NCBI GenBank assembly: GCA_030145195.1
Contig: JAQYVY010000028.1
Coordinates: forward strand, 1-49,154
DNA: 49,154 nt
From: Desulfuromonadales bacterium
Lineage (GTDB): Bacteria; Desulfobacterota; Desulfuromonadia; Desulfuromonadales; BM103
Direction: 5' to 3'
Of this stretch, positions 37,535 to 48,250 are shown one piece after another. The notes beneath the pieces are model-generated. The model was not told the origin of the DNA. It did not search any database and saw only the letters and a list, made by a program, of their open reading frames with translations. The translations under genes were made by a program, and so were the position numbers. How positions within the stretch are numbered: position 1 is the stretch's first letter; every line of letters starts with the position of its first letter.

Positions 37535-37569
37535 CTGGTGATTTGTGACTTGTGATGTGCGAGAAAAAT
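37535..37569. repeat. Heptad-periodic repeat upstream of the WYL gene
   Basis: Plus-strand units CTGGTGA, TTTGTGA, CTTGTGA, TGTGCGA, GAAAAAT in strict 7-bp register. Shorter than the other heptad blocks, with a GCGAGAAAAA segment reminiscent of GCACGAGAAAA in the lysS-lolC and guaB-guaA spacers. Confidence 0.5.
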
Positions 37570-37578
37570 ACCACAAAC

Positions 37579-37614
37579 AAAAAAACGGGAACAGAATTGA
37601 ATTCCGGTCCCGTT
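37579..37614 (-). terminator. Rho-independent terminator of guaBA, REP-like
   Basis: An inverted repeat with arms starting AACGGGA (37584-37590) and ending TCCCGTT (37608-37614), continuing inward with two mismatches. In the minus direction it is followed by seven T (including two in the stem). It is 35 bp downstream of guaA. The arm CGGGAACAGAATT resembles the palindrome at 30426-30453. Confidence 0.8.
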
Positions 37615-37649
37615 GACTCATTACGCATCGTTTGGCACCCAGACTGGTT

Positions 37650-39209
37650 TCATTCCCACTCTATGGTCGCTGGCGGCTTGCTCGAAATATCGTAGGTAAC
37701 GCGATTGATGCCACGAACCTCGTTGATGATGCGATTGCTGATACGGGCCAGGTCAGCGTAGGGCATCGGGTACCAACCAGCAGTCATAAAATCCTTGGTC
37801 TCGACCGCACGCAGGGCAATGACATATTCGTAGGTACGACCATCGCCCATAACGCCGACACTCTTGACCGGAAGAAACACGGCAAAGGCCTGACTGATCT
37901 TTTCGTAATGGCCGCTCTGATAGAGTTCATCAATGTAGATGGCATCGGCCTGACGCAAGATATCACAATATTCTTTTTTGACTTCACCGAGGATACGCAC
38001 ACCGAGACCGGGACCTGGGAAGGGGTGCCGCCAGACCATGCGGTGCGGCAAACCGAGCTCTTCACCGATCGCCCTGACCTCGTCCTTAAACAGTTCGCGC
38101 AATGGTTCGAGCAATTTGAGCGTCATATAATCAGGCAACCCACCGACATTGTGATGGCTCTTGATATTATGCGCCTTGCCGGTCTTGGATCCCGCCGATT
38201 CGATCACATCGGGATAGATGGTCCCCTGTGCTAACCAGTTGGCATTATCCAGTTGCTTCGACTCTTCCTCAAAGATATCAACAAAAAGGTTGCCGATGAT
38301 TTTACGCTTTTTCTCTGGGTCCGTCTCACCAGCGAGACCGGAAAGGAAACGCTCTTCGGCATCAACTCGAATCACTTTGACACCGAGACTCTCGGCAAAG
38401 GTGACCATCACCTGGTCGCCCTCGCCCAGGCGTAGCAGACCGTTGTCGACGAACACACAGGTCAACTGATCGCCGATGGCCCGATGAATCAGGGCCGCAG
38501 CCACCGAGGAATCAACCCCACCGGACAAACCCAGAATGACTTCCTCGTCTCCAACCTGTTCACAGATACGAGCTACCGCGTCATCAATAATTTTCCCAGG
38601 GGTCCACTTGCCAGTGCAACCACAGATCTTGCGAACGAAGGTATCAAGCAATAACTCTCCGCGCGGCGTGTGGTTGACTTCAGGGTGAAACTGCACGCCG
38701 TAGAGGTTGCGTTGCACATTCTGGATACCACAGACCGGAGCGTTATCAGTAACAGCAATCTCTTCGAAACCCTGCGGCACCACTTCAACATGATCGCCAT
38801 GGCTCATCCAGACCGGGCTATGCCCATCAACAAAGAAACCGTCAAACAGAGAACCGGGTGACCCTTTGGAGAGCAGGTCAGCATGACCGTATTCACGTTT
38901 ACCAGCAGGAACGACCTTGCCGCCGAAGTGATGACACATCAACTGCATGCCATAGCAGATACCGAGGACCGGCACACCGAGCTCGAAGAGCTCTTCCTCA
39001 ATGGCCGGAGCGCCTTCGTCGTAAACCGATTTAGGGCCGCCAGAGAGGATAATCCCCGTGGCCTTGAACGCCTTAATCTCAGCCAGACTCATATCGAAGG
39101 GATGCAGTTCGCAATAAACATGTGCTTCGCGCACCCTGCGAGCGATCAACTGGGTATATTGCGAACCGAAATCGAGGATCAGGATCTTTTCAGCGTGAAT
39201 ATCTTGCAT
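37650..39209 (-). CDS. guaA: GMP synthase (glutamine-hydrolysing)
   Basis: A 519-residue enzyme converting XMP to GMP. The N-terminal class I amidotransferase has Cys in GICYGMQLM and the His/Glu pair in HPEVNHT. The ATP pyrophosphatase P-loop is [12 protein letters not shown]. The C-terminal dimerisation domain ends PPATIEWE. The ATG at 39209 gives the standard start ([17 protein letters not shown]). It is 117 bp downstream of guaB, with heptad-repeat DNA in between, and ends at a strong terminator. Confidence 0.97.
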   Translation of the reverse strand: MQDIHAEKILILDFGSQYTQLIARRVREAHVYCELHPFDMSLAEIKAFKATGIILSGGPKSVYDEGAPAIEEELFELGVPVLGICYGMQLMCHHFGGKVVPAGKREYGHADLLSKGSPGSLFDGFFVDGHSPVWMSHGDHVEVVPQGFEEIAVTDNAPVCGIQNVQRNLYGVQFHPEVNHTPRGELLLDTFVRKICGCTGKWTPGKIIDDAVARICEQVGDEEVILGLSGGVDSSVAAALIHRAIGDQLTCVFVDNGLLRLGEGDQVMVTFAESLGVKVIRVDAEERFLSGLAGETDPEKKRKIIGNLFVDIFEEESKQLDNANWLAQGTIYPDVIESAGSKTGKAHNIKSHHNVGGLPDYMTLKLLEPLRELFKDEVRAIGEELGLPHRMVWRHPFPGPGLGVRILGEVKKEYCDILRQADAIYIDELYQSGHYEKISQAFAVFLPVKSVGVMGDGRTYEYVIALRAVETKDFMTAGWYPMPYADLARISNRIINEVRGINRVTYDISSKPPATIEWE

Positions 39210-39220
39210 GGAGGACCTCT

Positions 39221-39326
39221 GGTGAAAGGGAAAAAGTGAAAGGTGAAAGAAAATCCGCTTCTCCCTCACCTTTACTTTTTACTTTTTACTTTTTACTTTT
39301 CTCGTGCCACGTCCCGCGTTCCGGGT

Positions 39327-39328
<2 letters not shown>
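39221..39328. repeat. Heptad-periodic inverted repeat between guaB and guaA
   Basis: Plus-strand heptamers: GGTGAAA, GGGAAAA, AGTGAAA, GGTGAAA on the left; ACTTTTT three times, ACTTTTC, then CTCGTGC, CACGTCC, CGCGTTC on the right. The left arm (GTGAAA type) and the T-rich right arm are partly complementary and could fold into a long hairpin in the guaBA mRNA. CTCGTGC-CACGTCC-CGCG matches 12659-12676 with one mismatch. Confidence 0.75.
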
Positions 39329-40817
<1,489 letters not shown>

Positions 40818-40842
40818 TCAGAGGGAGAATAATTAACCGCTA

Positions 40843-40871
40843 TGTTTAGTTCAGGCAACTAGGCTAGTCAA
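40843..40871 (-). promoter_or_regulatory. Candidate promoter of guaBA
   Basis: Minus-strand TTGACT (40866-40871) and TAAACA (40843-40848) with a 17-bp spacer, about 50 bp before the guaB ATG. The -10 is weak. Confidence 0.4.
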
Positions 40872-40935
40872 GGATAATCGAAGTAATCTCTGGCTATTTA
40901 ATTCTTACGATTCTATGGCCACCCGAAATAATGTT

Positions 40936-41046
40936 GGCCACAAAGACGCAAAGGCACCAAGCAAAAAAACATCGGAGAGAAAACGAATGAATGGCTCATC
41001 GTTTGACGCTCATACCCCCCCCGGGGCTTCTTCGTGTCTTTGTGGC
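40936..41046. repeat. Heptad-periodic inverted repeat between truA and guaB
   Basis: A perfect 11-bp inverted repeat, GCCACAAAGAC (40937-40947) and GTCTTTGTGGC (41036-41046), 88 bp apart. Between the arms the sequence keeps a 7-bp register: CACAAAG, ACGCAAA, GGCACCA, AGCAAAA on the left, CTCATCG, TTTGACG, CTCATAC in the middle, GCTTCTT, CGTGTCT, TTGTGGC on the right. No believable gene lies here. Confidence 0.7.
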
Positions 41047-41073
41047 TAATTCTTGTTTTGCATAAGTCCGTGT

Positions 41074-41808
41074 TTAGTACCAAACCTCTTGCAGGCACAG
41101 GCCGCGTGCAGGAGCAGTTGGCCCAGACGTCAGACCTTCTTCCCCCAGCAAGAGCTTCTTCAGGTCATCTGCAGGCCGCTTACCCAGACCGACTTCAGCC
41201 AGCGTCCCGACCATTATCCGAACCATGTTCCTTAAAAACCCTGAGCCTTTGACATCAATATAAACGAGCTCGCGATCGGCAACAATATCGATCTGGAAGA
41301 TATCGCGGATGCTCGTCTTAGCAACGCAACCGGAAGTGCGAAAGGCTTGGAAATTGTGTTTTCCGACCAACAATTCAGCAGCAGAGCGAATCAAATCCAG
41401 ATTTAGGTCACCACGCAAATGCCATGCTGTGCGATCAGCAAGGGGTGACCGCATCTCGCTATTGAAAATGGTGTAGCGATACCATTTTCCCTGAGCCGAA
41501 TAGCGTGCATGAAATTTTTCGGGCATTTCACGAACTTCCCGTATGACGACGTCTCTGGGCAAGAAGCCATTGACTCCTTCTCGAAATGCTGACAGAGGGA
41601 TATTCCTTTCTGTCCGAAAATGAGCAGCCATGCCTCGCGCATGAACGCCCGCATCAGTCCGTCCTGAGGAGTGAATACGAACTTCTTCCTTAAGCACTTG
41701 AGTCAATGCCAATTCAACAACGTTCTGCACAGCAACGCCATTTTTCTGGGCTTGCCAGCCAACATAGTCAGTGCCGTCAAATTCAACTGTCATAAGGATT
41801 GTGCGCAT
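41074..41808 (-). CDS. truA: tRNA pseudouridine(38-40) synthase
   Basis: A 244-residue TruA with the catalytic Asp in SSGRTDAGVHARG, FHARYSAQGKWYRY and the C-terminal VKGSGFLRNMVRIMVG motif. It modifies positions 38-40 of many tRNAs. The ATG at 41808 (MRTILMTVEFDGTDYVGW) lies 4 bp after the EcfT-like stop, so the two are coupled. A longer open frame upstream lies inside the EcfT-like gene and is not used. Confidence 0.95.
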   Translation of the reverse strand: MRTILMTVEFDGTDYVGWQAQKNGVAVQNVVELALTQVLKEEVRIHSSGRTDAGVHARGMAAHFRTERNIPLSAFREGVNGFLPRDVVIREVREMPEKFHARYSAQGKWYRYTIFNSEMRSPLADRTAWHLRGDLNLDLIRSAAELLVGKHNFQAFRTSGCVAKTSIRDIFQIDIVADRELVYIDVKGSGFLRNMVRIMVGTLAEVGLGKRPADDLKKLLLGEEGLTSGPTAPARGLCLQEVWY

Positions 41809-41812
41809 AGAC

Positions 41813-42583
41813 TTAGCCTGTAATCCAGGTGGCAAGTAGCAGCAAAAGCATCGCCACCGAAAAAAGGGTATCAGCAAACGACAACGGCCAGAGCGGCGGC
41901 AACGGTTCGAGCGCGGTGCTCGGGCCTTCTTCAGCAACGATACTGTGGGCGACTTTATCGCCACGGTCAATCAGCCGATGCAACAACAGCTGCAATCGAC
42001 AGGTCCAGACCTTGCGTTGTTCATCCTGTCCCACAAGATCAGAAGACACAGCCCTGGTACTACGCACTTCATCCTGCACCACAGGAAGGAAGTGCATCGA
42101 CAACAACATCAACCGTTGCCATTCATCAACTCTGAAACCAAGAGTTTGTAACGGCTTCAAGTACCAGCCCAGAGTTCTAGCCAGATTATCCGCAGAGGTG
42201 GTAATTGCCAGAAGTGCAGAAGCCAGCACCGCAACAAGCATCTGGGCACAGACCAGGAAACCCATAAGCAAACCATCAAGAGAAAGCCAGCTTACGCCCC
42301 AGAAAGTGCGCCCTGGAGAAAAAAACAGGTGCATCAGCAGGGTAAAAAGCAACAGCCAGCGCAACATCAGGCAAACCTTCCAGGCTCGTCCAGCCACGGT
42401 ACGACACAACCAGAGCGAAAAAACGAGTGCCGCTGTGGGAAGCGCCAATTGTAGCCAATCCGCAGCAGCGAAGCTTAGCATCACCAGAAGCAGGCAGAAG
42501 AACATCTTCAGGCGTGGTTCGAGAGTATGCAGCGGAGTATCCGCGGGAAGATAAAACCCTTTTTCGGCATCAGCAATGAACAT
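41813..42583 (-). CDS. EcfT/CbiQ-like energy-coupling factor transmembrane protein
   Basis: A 256-residue protein with the EcfT start pattern (ADTPLHTLEPRLKMFFCLLL), about five hydrophobic segments (residues 28-60, 70-95, 103-125, 155-170, 235-254) and a charged cytoplasmic coupling region after TRAVSSDLVGQDEQ. EcfT links ECF ATPases to vitamin or metal S-components. No EcfA ATPase or S-component is in the window. In Firmicutes ecfT often precedes truA; the same pairing occurs here, 4 bp apart. Its start is 10 bp past a terminator, and its ribosome site is poor. Confidence 0.78.
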   Translation of the reverse strand: MFIADAEKGFYLPADTPLHTLEPRLKMFFCLLLVMLSFAAADWLQLALPTAALVFSLWLCRTVAGRAWKVCLMLRWLLLFTLLMHLFFSPGRTFWGVSWLSLDGLLMGFLVCAQMLVAVLASALLAITTSADNLARTLGWYLKPLQTLGFRVDEWQRLMLLSMHFLPVVQDEVRSTRAVSSDLVGQDEQRKVWTCRLQLLLHRLIDRGDKVAHSIVAEEGPSTALEPLPPLWPLSFADTLFSVAMLLLLLATWITG

Positions 42584-42592
42584 TATTTGGCC

Positions 42593-42623
42593 AAAAACAG
42601 TCGGGGAGCCATAAGGCTCCCCG
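42593..42623 (-). terminator. Rho-independent terminator of leuB-asd
   Basis: Perfect 9-bp stem CGGGGAGCC/GGCTCCCCG with a 4-nt loop. In the minus direction ACTG and five T follow. It lies 33 bp after the asd stop and only 10 bp before the EcfT-like start codon. Confidence 0.85.
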
Positions 42624-42656
42624 GAAAAGCTTTACAACACAGAAGCTGCGCGACCG

Positions 42657-43754
42657 TTACTTCTCCATCAGGATGCGCAACATCCGGCGTAGCGGCTCAG
42701 CAGCGCCCCACAGCAACTGATCGCCACAGGTAAAAGCCGAGATATACTGTGGTCCCATCTTCATCTTGCGAACCCGACCAACCGGCACCGTCAGAGTTCC
42801 GGACGTTGCCGCAGGCGTGAGTTGTTCGAGGGTAGCCAGCTTGGTATTGGGTACCAATTTGACCCACTGATTGTCGTTATCGAGCAAAGCTTCGATTTCC
42901 TCAATCGGCAGATCTTTATTCAACTTGATGGTCAAAGCCTGACTGTGGCAGCGCATTGCGCCCACCCGCACACAGAGGCCATCGATAGGAACCGGCGAGT
43001 CGTAACCGAGAATTTTATTTGTTTCAGCGTAACCTTTCCACTCTTCACGGCTCTGGCCATCTTCAACTTCACGATCAATCCAGGGTAGCAGGCTGCCAGC
43101 CAACGGATAACCAAATTCCTGTTTCGGCAGGTGAACTCCATTCAAAGAAGCGGTTACATCAGAATCAATATCGAGGATCGCCGAGGCCGGATCTTCAAGC
43201 AAACCAGCAACTGAGCCATGCAAGTGACCCATTTGCGCGAGCAGTTCTCGCATATTGGGAGCCCCTGCCCCGGAAGCCGCCTGATAGGTCATCGATGAGA
43301 CCCACTCAACCAGACCGGCCCGAAACAGGCCACCGATCGCCATCAGCATCAGACTGACGGTACAGTTACCACCAATAAAATCCTTCTGACCATTGGCCAG
43401 TGCTGTGTCGATGACGTTGCGGTTGACCGGATCGAGGATAATAACCGCGTCAGATTCCATGCGCAGAGAACTAGCCGCATCAATCCAGTAACCTTGCCAA
43501 CCGGCCTTGCGCAAGTCTGGATGTACCGACTTGGTGTAGTCACCCCCCTGACAGGTGATGATCACGTCAAGTTTCTGCAGTTCGGCAAGATCCGAAGCGT
43601 CCTTAAGCGTCCCCGCATTCATGGGCGCGGGTTGACCCGTCTGCGAAGTGGAGAAAAACACCGGTTCGAGACCAACGAAATCGTTTTCCTCCTGCATTCT
43701 CTGCAAAAGAACCGAACCGACCATACCGCGCCAACCGACAAGTCCGACTTTCAT
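42657..43754 (-). CDS. asd: Aspartate-semialdehyde dehydrogenase
   Basis: A 365-residue Asd of the long, E. coli-like type (E. coli 367). Rossmann start [14 protein letters not shown], catalytic Cys in [12 protein letters not shown], and the substrate Arg/His region in [12 protein letters not shown]. It makes aspartate semialdehyde for lysine, diaminopimelate, threonine and methionine. AAGGA precedes the ATG; leuB is 75 bp upstream. Confidence 0.95.
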   Translation of the reverse strand: MKVGLVGWRGMVGSVLLQRMQEENDFVGLEPVFFSTSQTGQPAPMNAGTLKDASDLAELQKLDVIITCQGGDYTKSVHPDLRKAGWQGYWIDAASSLRMESDAVIILDPVNRNVIDTALANGQKDFIGGNCTVSLMLMAIGGLFRAGLVEWVSSMTYQAASGAGAPNMRELLAQMGHLHGSVAGLLEDPASAILDIDSDVTASLNGVHLPKQEFGYPLAGSLLPWIDREVEDGQSREEWKGYAETNKILGYDSPVPIDGLCVRVGAMRCHSQALTIKLNKDLPIEEIEALLDNDNQWVKLVPNTKLATLEQLTPAATSGTLTVPVGRVRKMKMGPQYISAFTCGDQLLWGAAEPLRRMLRILMEK

Positions 43755-43829
43755 CTCAGCAATCCTTAAACTCTATAAGTTATATTTAGTTGACCAGAAG
43801 TCATTCTACACTAACAAGTGACAGTATTT

Positions 43830-44942
<1,113 letters not shown>

Positions 44943-44983
44943 TTATAACAACAAGTGTGAAGTTCAGAATTTAACCGGGTGTC

Positions 44984-45012
44984 ACTATAAGAAGGGCATC
45001 CGACTTTGTCAA
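44984..45012 (-). promoter_or_regulatory. Strong sigma-70 promoter of leuB-asd
   Basis: Consensus -35 TTGACA (45007-45012), 17-bp spacer, -10 TATAGT (44984-44989) on the minus strand, giving a leader of about 60 nt before leuB. Confidence 0.8.
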
Positions 45013-45180
45013 ATGCTTTTGAATACAAGTCACTACCGACAAGTTAATTCCTCAAAACAGTTTAATATCTGCGTCTGTCGAACACATTTATTTTGTCATG
45101 CCGAACAGGTCATTTTCAGTTAAAAGCTGATGATTGAGATTACCCCGCATCAAAACGCATCCCATGATTTCGCCCAGCAA

Positions 45181-45200
45181 ATTAAACATAATTAAACATA
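45181..45200. repeat. Tandem 10-bp AT-rich repeat
   Basis: ATTAAACATA occurs twice in tandem, followed by the related ATCATAAATA. This opens a strongly AT-rich stretch (about 45170-45300), the most AT-rich of the window, which contains a TATAAT (45213-45218). The 431-bp gap 44919-45349 holds only this, the leuB promoter and the leader of the peptide gene. Confidence 0.6.
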
Positions 45201-45349
45201 ATCATAAATAACTATAATTAATTATGCCTACCTATACAAACAATAATTTTACTATTACTACATATTACTACATATTAATTATTAGCATTATTAGCAAGGA
45301 GGTGGATTTTATCGAAACAACCGATACAATTCAGGAGCGGAGGAAAAAC

Positions 45350-45490
45350 ATGAAAAAAATTGCATTACCTGTGATTGTATTCGTCGTCGGGTTGGTTATC
45401 GCCAAACTCTTTTTTGGTGTAGATGTTGAAGGTCTTACCGAAGGTTTTCTTGATTTTCTCGGAAATATTTTGAAGGGGTCAGCCGGTTGA
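45350..45490 (+). CDS. Small single-pass membrane peptide (46 aa)
   Basis: A 46-residue peptide: MKKIALPVIVFVVGLVIAKL makes one TM helix, then an amphipathic region with FGVDVEGLTEGFLDFLGN. GGAGCGGAGG precedes the ATG at good spacing. The frame is open for 42 more codons upstream, and a second strong site, AAGGAGGT (45297-45304), lies within that part without an ATG after it. Not recognised. It sits alone on the plus strand between leuB and livF, with 30 bp to livF's end. Confidence 0.6.
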   Translation: MKKIALPVIVFVVGLVIAKLFFGVDVEGLTEGFLDFLGNILKGSAG

Positions 45491-45520
45491 CAACGAGAAC
45501 AGCGTGCCAAGCAGAGCCAC

Positions 45521-46228
45521 CTACAGGCCAAGGTAAGCTTTTCGTACCTGTTCGTTATCGAGAAGGTTTGCGGCCGTATCAGTCAGGGTAATCCTTCCAT
45601 TCTCCATAACGTAACCACGGTGAGCCAATTTCAGAGCCTGGTTAGCGTTTTGTTCGACCAGAAAAACCGTCGTCTTGTTTTCCTGATTAATCTTACGAAT
45701 AATGTCGAAAATCTGTTTAATCACCAGAGGTGCCAAGCCTAAAGAGGGTTCATCAAGAAGAAGTAGCCGCGGGCGAGCCATCAACGCTCGCGAAATTGCC
45801 AACATCTGCTGCTCTCCACCACTCAGGGTTCCGCCAACCTGGGTCCGGCGCTGAGCCAGGATCGGGAAGATCTTCATAACATAGTCAAGATCCTGATTGA
45901 TGCCCGCTTTATCCTGACGCAGATAAGCTCCCATTTCGAGATTTTCCAGTACGGTCATATTCGGGAAAATCCGTCGACCTTCCGGAACCTGCACGATACC
46001 CTTGGCGACGAGTCTTTCGGGAGCCAGCCCCAGTATTGACTGTCCTTCAAAAAGCACATCTCCAGACCGGGGTGGCGTCAAGCCACAAACGGACATGAGA
46101 GTCGTTGTTTTACCGGCACCATTGGCGCCAATCAAAGCAATGATCTCACCCTCGAAGATTTCAAGGCTGACGTCTTTGAGGGCCTGGATATTACCGTAAC
46201 AAGTCTGAATGCGACGAACTTCAAGCAT
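45521..46228 (-). CDS. livF: Branched-chain amino acid ABC transporter ATPase LivF
   Basis: A 235-residue ATPase: Walker A GANGAGKTTT, signature LSGGEQQML, Walker B LLLLDEPSLGLAP, H-loop switched to Gln in LVEQNA, a LivF hallmark. PEGRRIFPNMTVLENL is also typical. Pairs with LivG beneath the LivHM permease to import Leu/Ile/Val. The ATG at 46228 overlaps the end of livG by 8 bp. Confidence 0.94.
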   Translation of the reverse strand: MLEVRRIQTCYGNIQALKDVSLEIFEGEIIALIGANGAGKTTTLMSVCGLTPPRSGDVLFEGQSILGLAPERLVAKGIVQVPEGRRIFPNMTVLENLEMGAYLRQDKAGINQDLDYVMKIFPILAQRRTQVGGTLSGGEQQMLAISRALMARPRLLLLDEPSLGLAPLVIKQIFDIIRKINQENKTTVFLVEQNANQALKLAHRGYVMENGRITLTDTAANLLDNEQVRKAYLGL

Positions 46229-47009
46229 CGACTTCCTCCCCGAGGTAGGCTTCAATGACCTGTGGACATTGCCGAATCTCCTCCGGCGTGCCAACCGCGA
46301 TGCGCTTGCCGTATTCCATCACATAAATCCGGTCGGATATATTCATGACCAACTTCATATCGTGCTCAATCAGAAGAATGGCAATCTTCTCCTCGTCGCG
46401 AATACGCACGATCAATTCATCGAGTTCGCGCGTCTCCTGGGGATTCATCCCGGCCGCCGGTTCATCCAGTAATAACAGGAATGGATCTGTCGCCAGCGAA
46501 CGCGCTATTTCCAACCGTCGTTGTCCACCGTAAGGAAGGTTCTTGGCAAACTCGTCAGCAGAACGTTCCAGGCCGACCTTCTTCAGCAACGCATAACTTT
46601 TTTCAACCGTCTCCTCTTCCTGGAGACGCGTCTTGGCCCCACGCAGAATCGCCCCGAGGAGATTGGTACTAGTTCGGCAATGGCGACCGATCATAACATT
46701 CTCAAGCACAGTCATAGCCGGAAACAGTCGAATATTTTGAAACGTACGAGCCATTCCAATGGTGGTGACACGGTTCGGCTTATAACCGTTAATGCGCAGT
46801 GGTTTACCGCCCGGCGGATAAACCCGGATATCGCCACCGGTCGGTTTATAGAGACCGGTCACACAGTTAAAAAAAGTCGTTTTGCCAGCACCGTTGGGTC
46901 CGATCAGAGCTACGATCTCTCCGGTATTAACCTCCAGAGATACTTGGTCTACAGCACGCAAACCACCGAAGCTCATGGACAGGTTGTCAGCTTCGAAAAG
47001 CGTCGTCAC
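46221..47009 (-). CDS. livG: Branched-chain amino acid ABC transporter ATPase LivG
   Basis: A 262-residue ATPase with Walker A GPNGAGKTT, PYGGQRRLEIARSLA in the signature position, Walker B LLLDEPAAGMNP and IEHDMKLVM. The N-terminal LSMSFGGLRAV is the LivG signature. GTG start overlaps the livM stop as GTGA. Second of the two ATPases of the Liv importer. Confidence 0.95.
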   Translation of the reverse strand: MTTLFEADNLSMSFGGLRAVDQVSLEVNTGEIVALIGPNGAGKTTFFNCVTGLYKPTGGDIRVYPPGGKPLRINGYKPNRVTTIGMARTFQNIRLFPAMTVLENVMIGRHCRTSTNLLGAILRGAKTRLQEEETVEKSYALLKKVGLERSADEFAKNLPYGGQRRLEIARSLATDPFLLLLDEPAAGMNPQETRELDELIVRIRDEEKIAILLIEHDMKLVMNISDRIYVMEYGKRIAVGTPEEIRQCPQVIEAYLGEEVDA

Positions 47010-48238
47010 GAGTGGCCCTCCCCTTTCGCTGCTGGCAACGACTGGGTCTTATAGCTACGGCGCATGTTCGAGACTAACCCCTGAGGACGGAAAATCATCA
47101 TCAAGACCATAACCGCGCCAAAGACCAGCATCCGGTATTCAGAGAAGGTCCGCAGGTATTCTGGCGTCAGGATCATAAGCAACGCGGCGATAATCACCCC
47201 GACAATCGAGCCCATACCACCGAGAACAACGATAGAAAGAACGATTGCCGACTCCATGAAGGTAAAGCTGTTCGGGTGCAAATACGTCACATTCGTCGCA
47301 AAAATGACCCCAACCAACCCAGCCCAGAAAGCCCCAAAGGCATAAGCTGAGAGCTTGGTTGTAGCCAGATCGACACCCATGGCCACACAGGCAACCTCGT
47401 CTTCACGCATCGCCATCCAGGCACGCCCGATGCGTGAGTCTTTCAGCCGGTTGGTAACGAAGATGGCAAAGACCACCAACGCGACGATCAGATAATAGAT
47501 ATATATGTTAATTGCCGCTGGCCCCATCTCCAGCCCAAAGAGTCCAGGGCGGGCGATATTGGCTATGCCTCTGGCGCCACCAAGGACCTCTTCCCAATTT
47601 TCAATGACAATTTTGGCGATCGAGCCAAAACCAAGGGTGACGATAGCAAGATAGTCGCCACGCAAACGCAAAATCGGGAAGCCGAGCACCAGGCCGAAAA
47701 GGGCTCCGGCCAAACCACCGAGTGGCAAACACGTCCAGAAGCCAAGGCCAAACTTGGTGTTAAGCAAACCATACGTGTAGGCCCCGACGGCAAAAAATGC
47801 GATGTAGCCAAGATCAAGCAGACCGGCCAGACCCACGGTAATGTTCAGCCCCAAACCGAGTACAGCGAAGATCAGGGCGAGAGTCATGATGTTGACTTGT
47901 GAAACATCGAACAAAAAGGGAAAGAGGACGGCAAAAACGGCTACGAAGCCAAGGACAGGCTGAAAAAGTCGGGGTTCATCAAACACTCTCTGAGCTAAGG
48001 TGACAGCAGCGGATTCGGAGTTCGCAGAAGACTCGCGCTCTTGCTTCTGACGCGATCTGCGCTCAAATGCCCAACGCCAGAGGAATGAGAGGAAGAATGC
48101 GCTGATGGCAACCCATAACATATTCAGCCAGCGCCACTCCACAATCTGTTTAAGCGTATTGACCCTGACCACCAGGAATGGAAAGGTCAGGAAAACAAAC
48201 CAGAGAGCAATACCGAGCGATTTCTTAATGCTGTTCAT
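47006..48238 (-). CDS. livM: Branched-chain amino acid ABC transporter permease LivM
   Basis: A 410-residue permease with two N-terminal TM helices, a short charged loop (RRSRQKQERESSANSE), and about eight further helices. The LivM core starts at NIMTLALIFAVLGLGLNITVGLAGLLDLGYIAFFAVGAYTYG. The EAA-like loop is REDEVACVAMGVDLATTKLSAYAFGA. It ends RRSYKTQSLPAAKGEGHS. It lies 12 bp after livH and overlaps livG. Confidence 0.94.
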   Translation of the reverse strand: MNSIKKSLGIALWFVFLTFPFLVVRVNTLKQIVEWRWLNMLWVAISAFFLSFLWRWAFERRSRQKQERESSANSESAAVTLAQRVFDEPRLFQPVLGFVAVFAVLFPFLFDVSQVNIMTLALIFAVLGLGLNITVGLAGLLDLGYIAFFAVGAYTYGLLNTKFGLGFWTCLPLGGLAGALFGLVLGFPILRLRGDYLAIVTLGFGSIAKIVIENWEEVLGGARGIANIARPGLFGLEMGPAAINIYIYYLIVALVVFAIFVTNRLKDSRIGRAWMAMREDEVACVAMGVDLATTKLSAYAFGAFWAGLVGVIFATNVTYLHPNSFTFMESAIVLSIVVLGGMGSIVGVIIAALLMILTPEYLRTFSEYRMLVFGAVMVLMMIFRPQGLVSNMRRSYKTQSLPAAKGEGHS

Positions 48239-48250
48239 AGCCTTACCCGA

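Noticed and set aside
40936-40962. GACGCAAAGGCACC resembles part of the GEMM (c-di-GMP/cGAMP) riboswitch core, attractive because a Hypr GGDEF is in the window.
   Set aside because: The GEMM P1b stem, GAAA tetraloop and receptor are missing, and the string is explained by the heptad repeat in which it lies.
40913-41098. 61-codon minus-strand open frame between truA and guaB.
   Set aside because: It consists of heptad-repeat DNA, overlaps the truA end and encodes no plausible protein.
41829-42554. 241-codon plus-strand open frame opposite the EcfT-like gene.
   Set aside because: The minus frame has convincing TM segments and the EcfT N-terminal motif, whereas the plus frame is Ser/Arg/Gln-rich with no recognisable domain.
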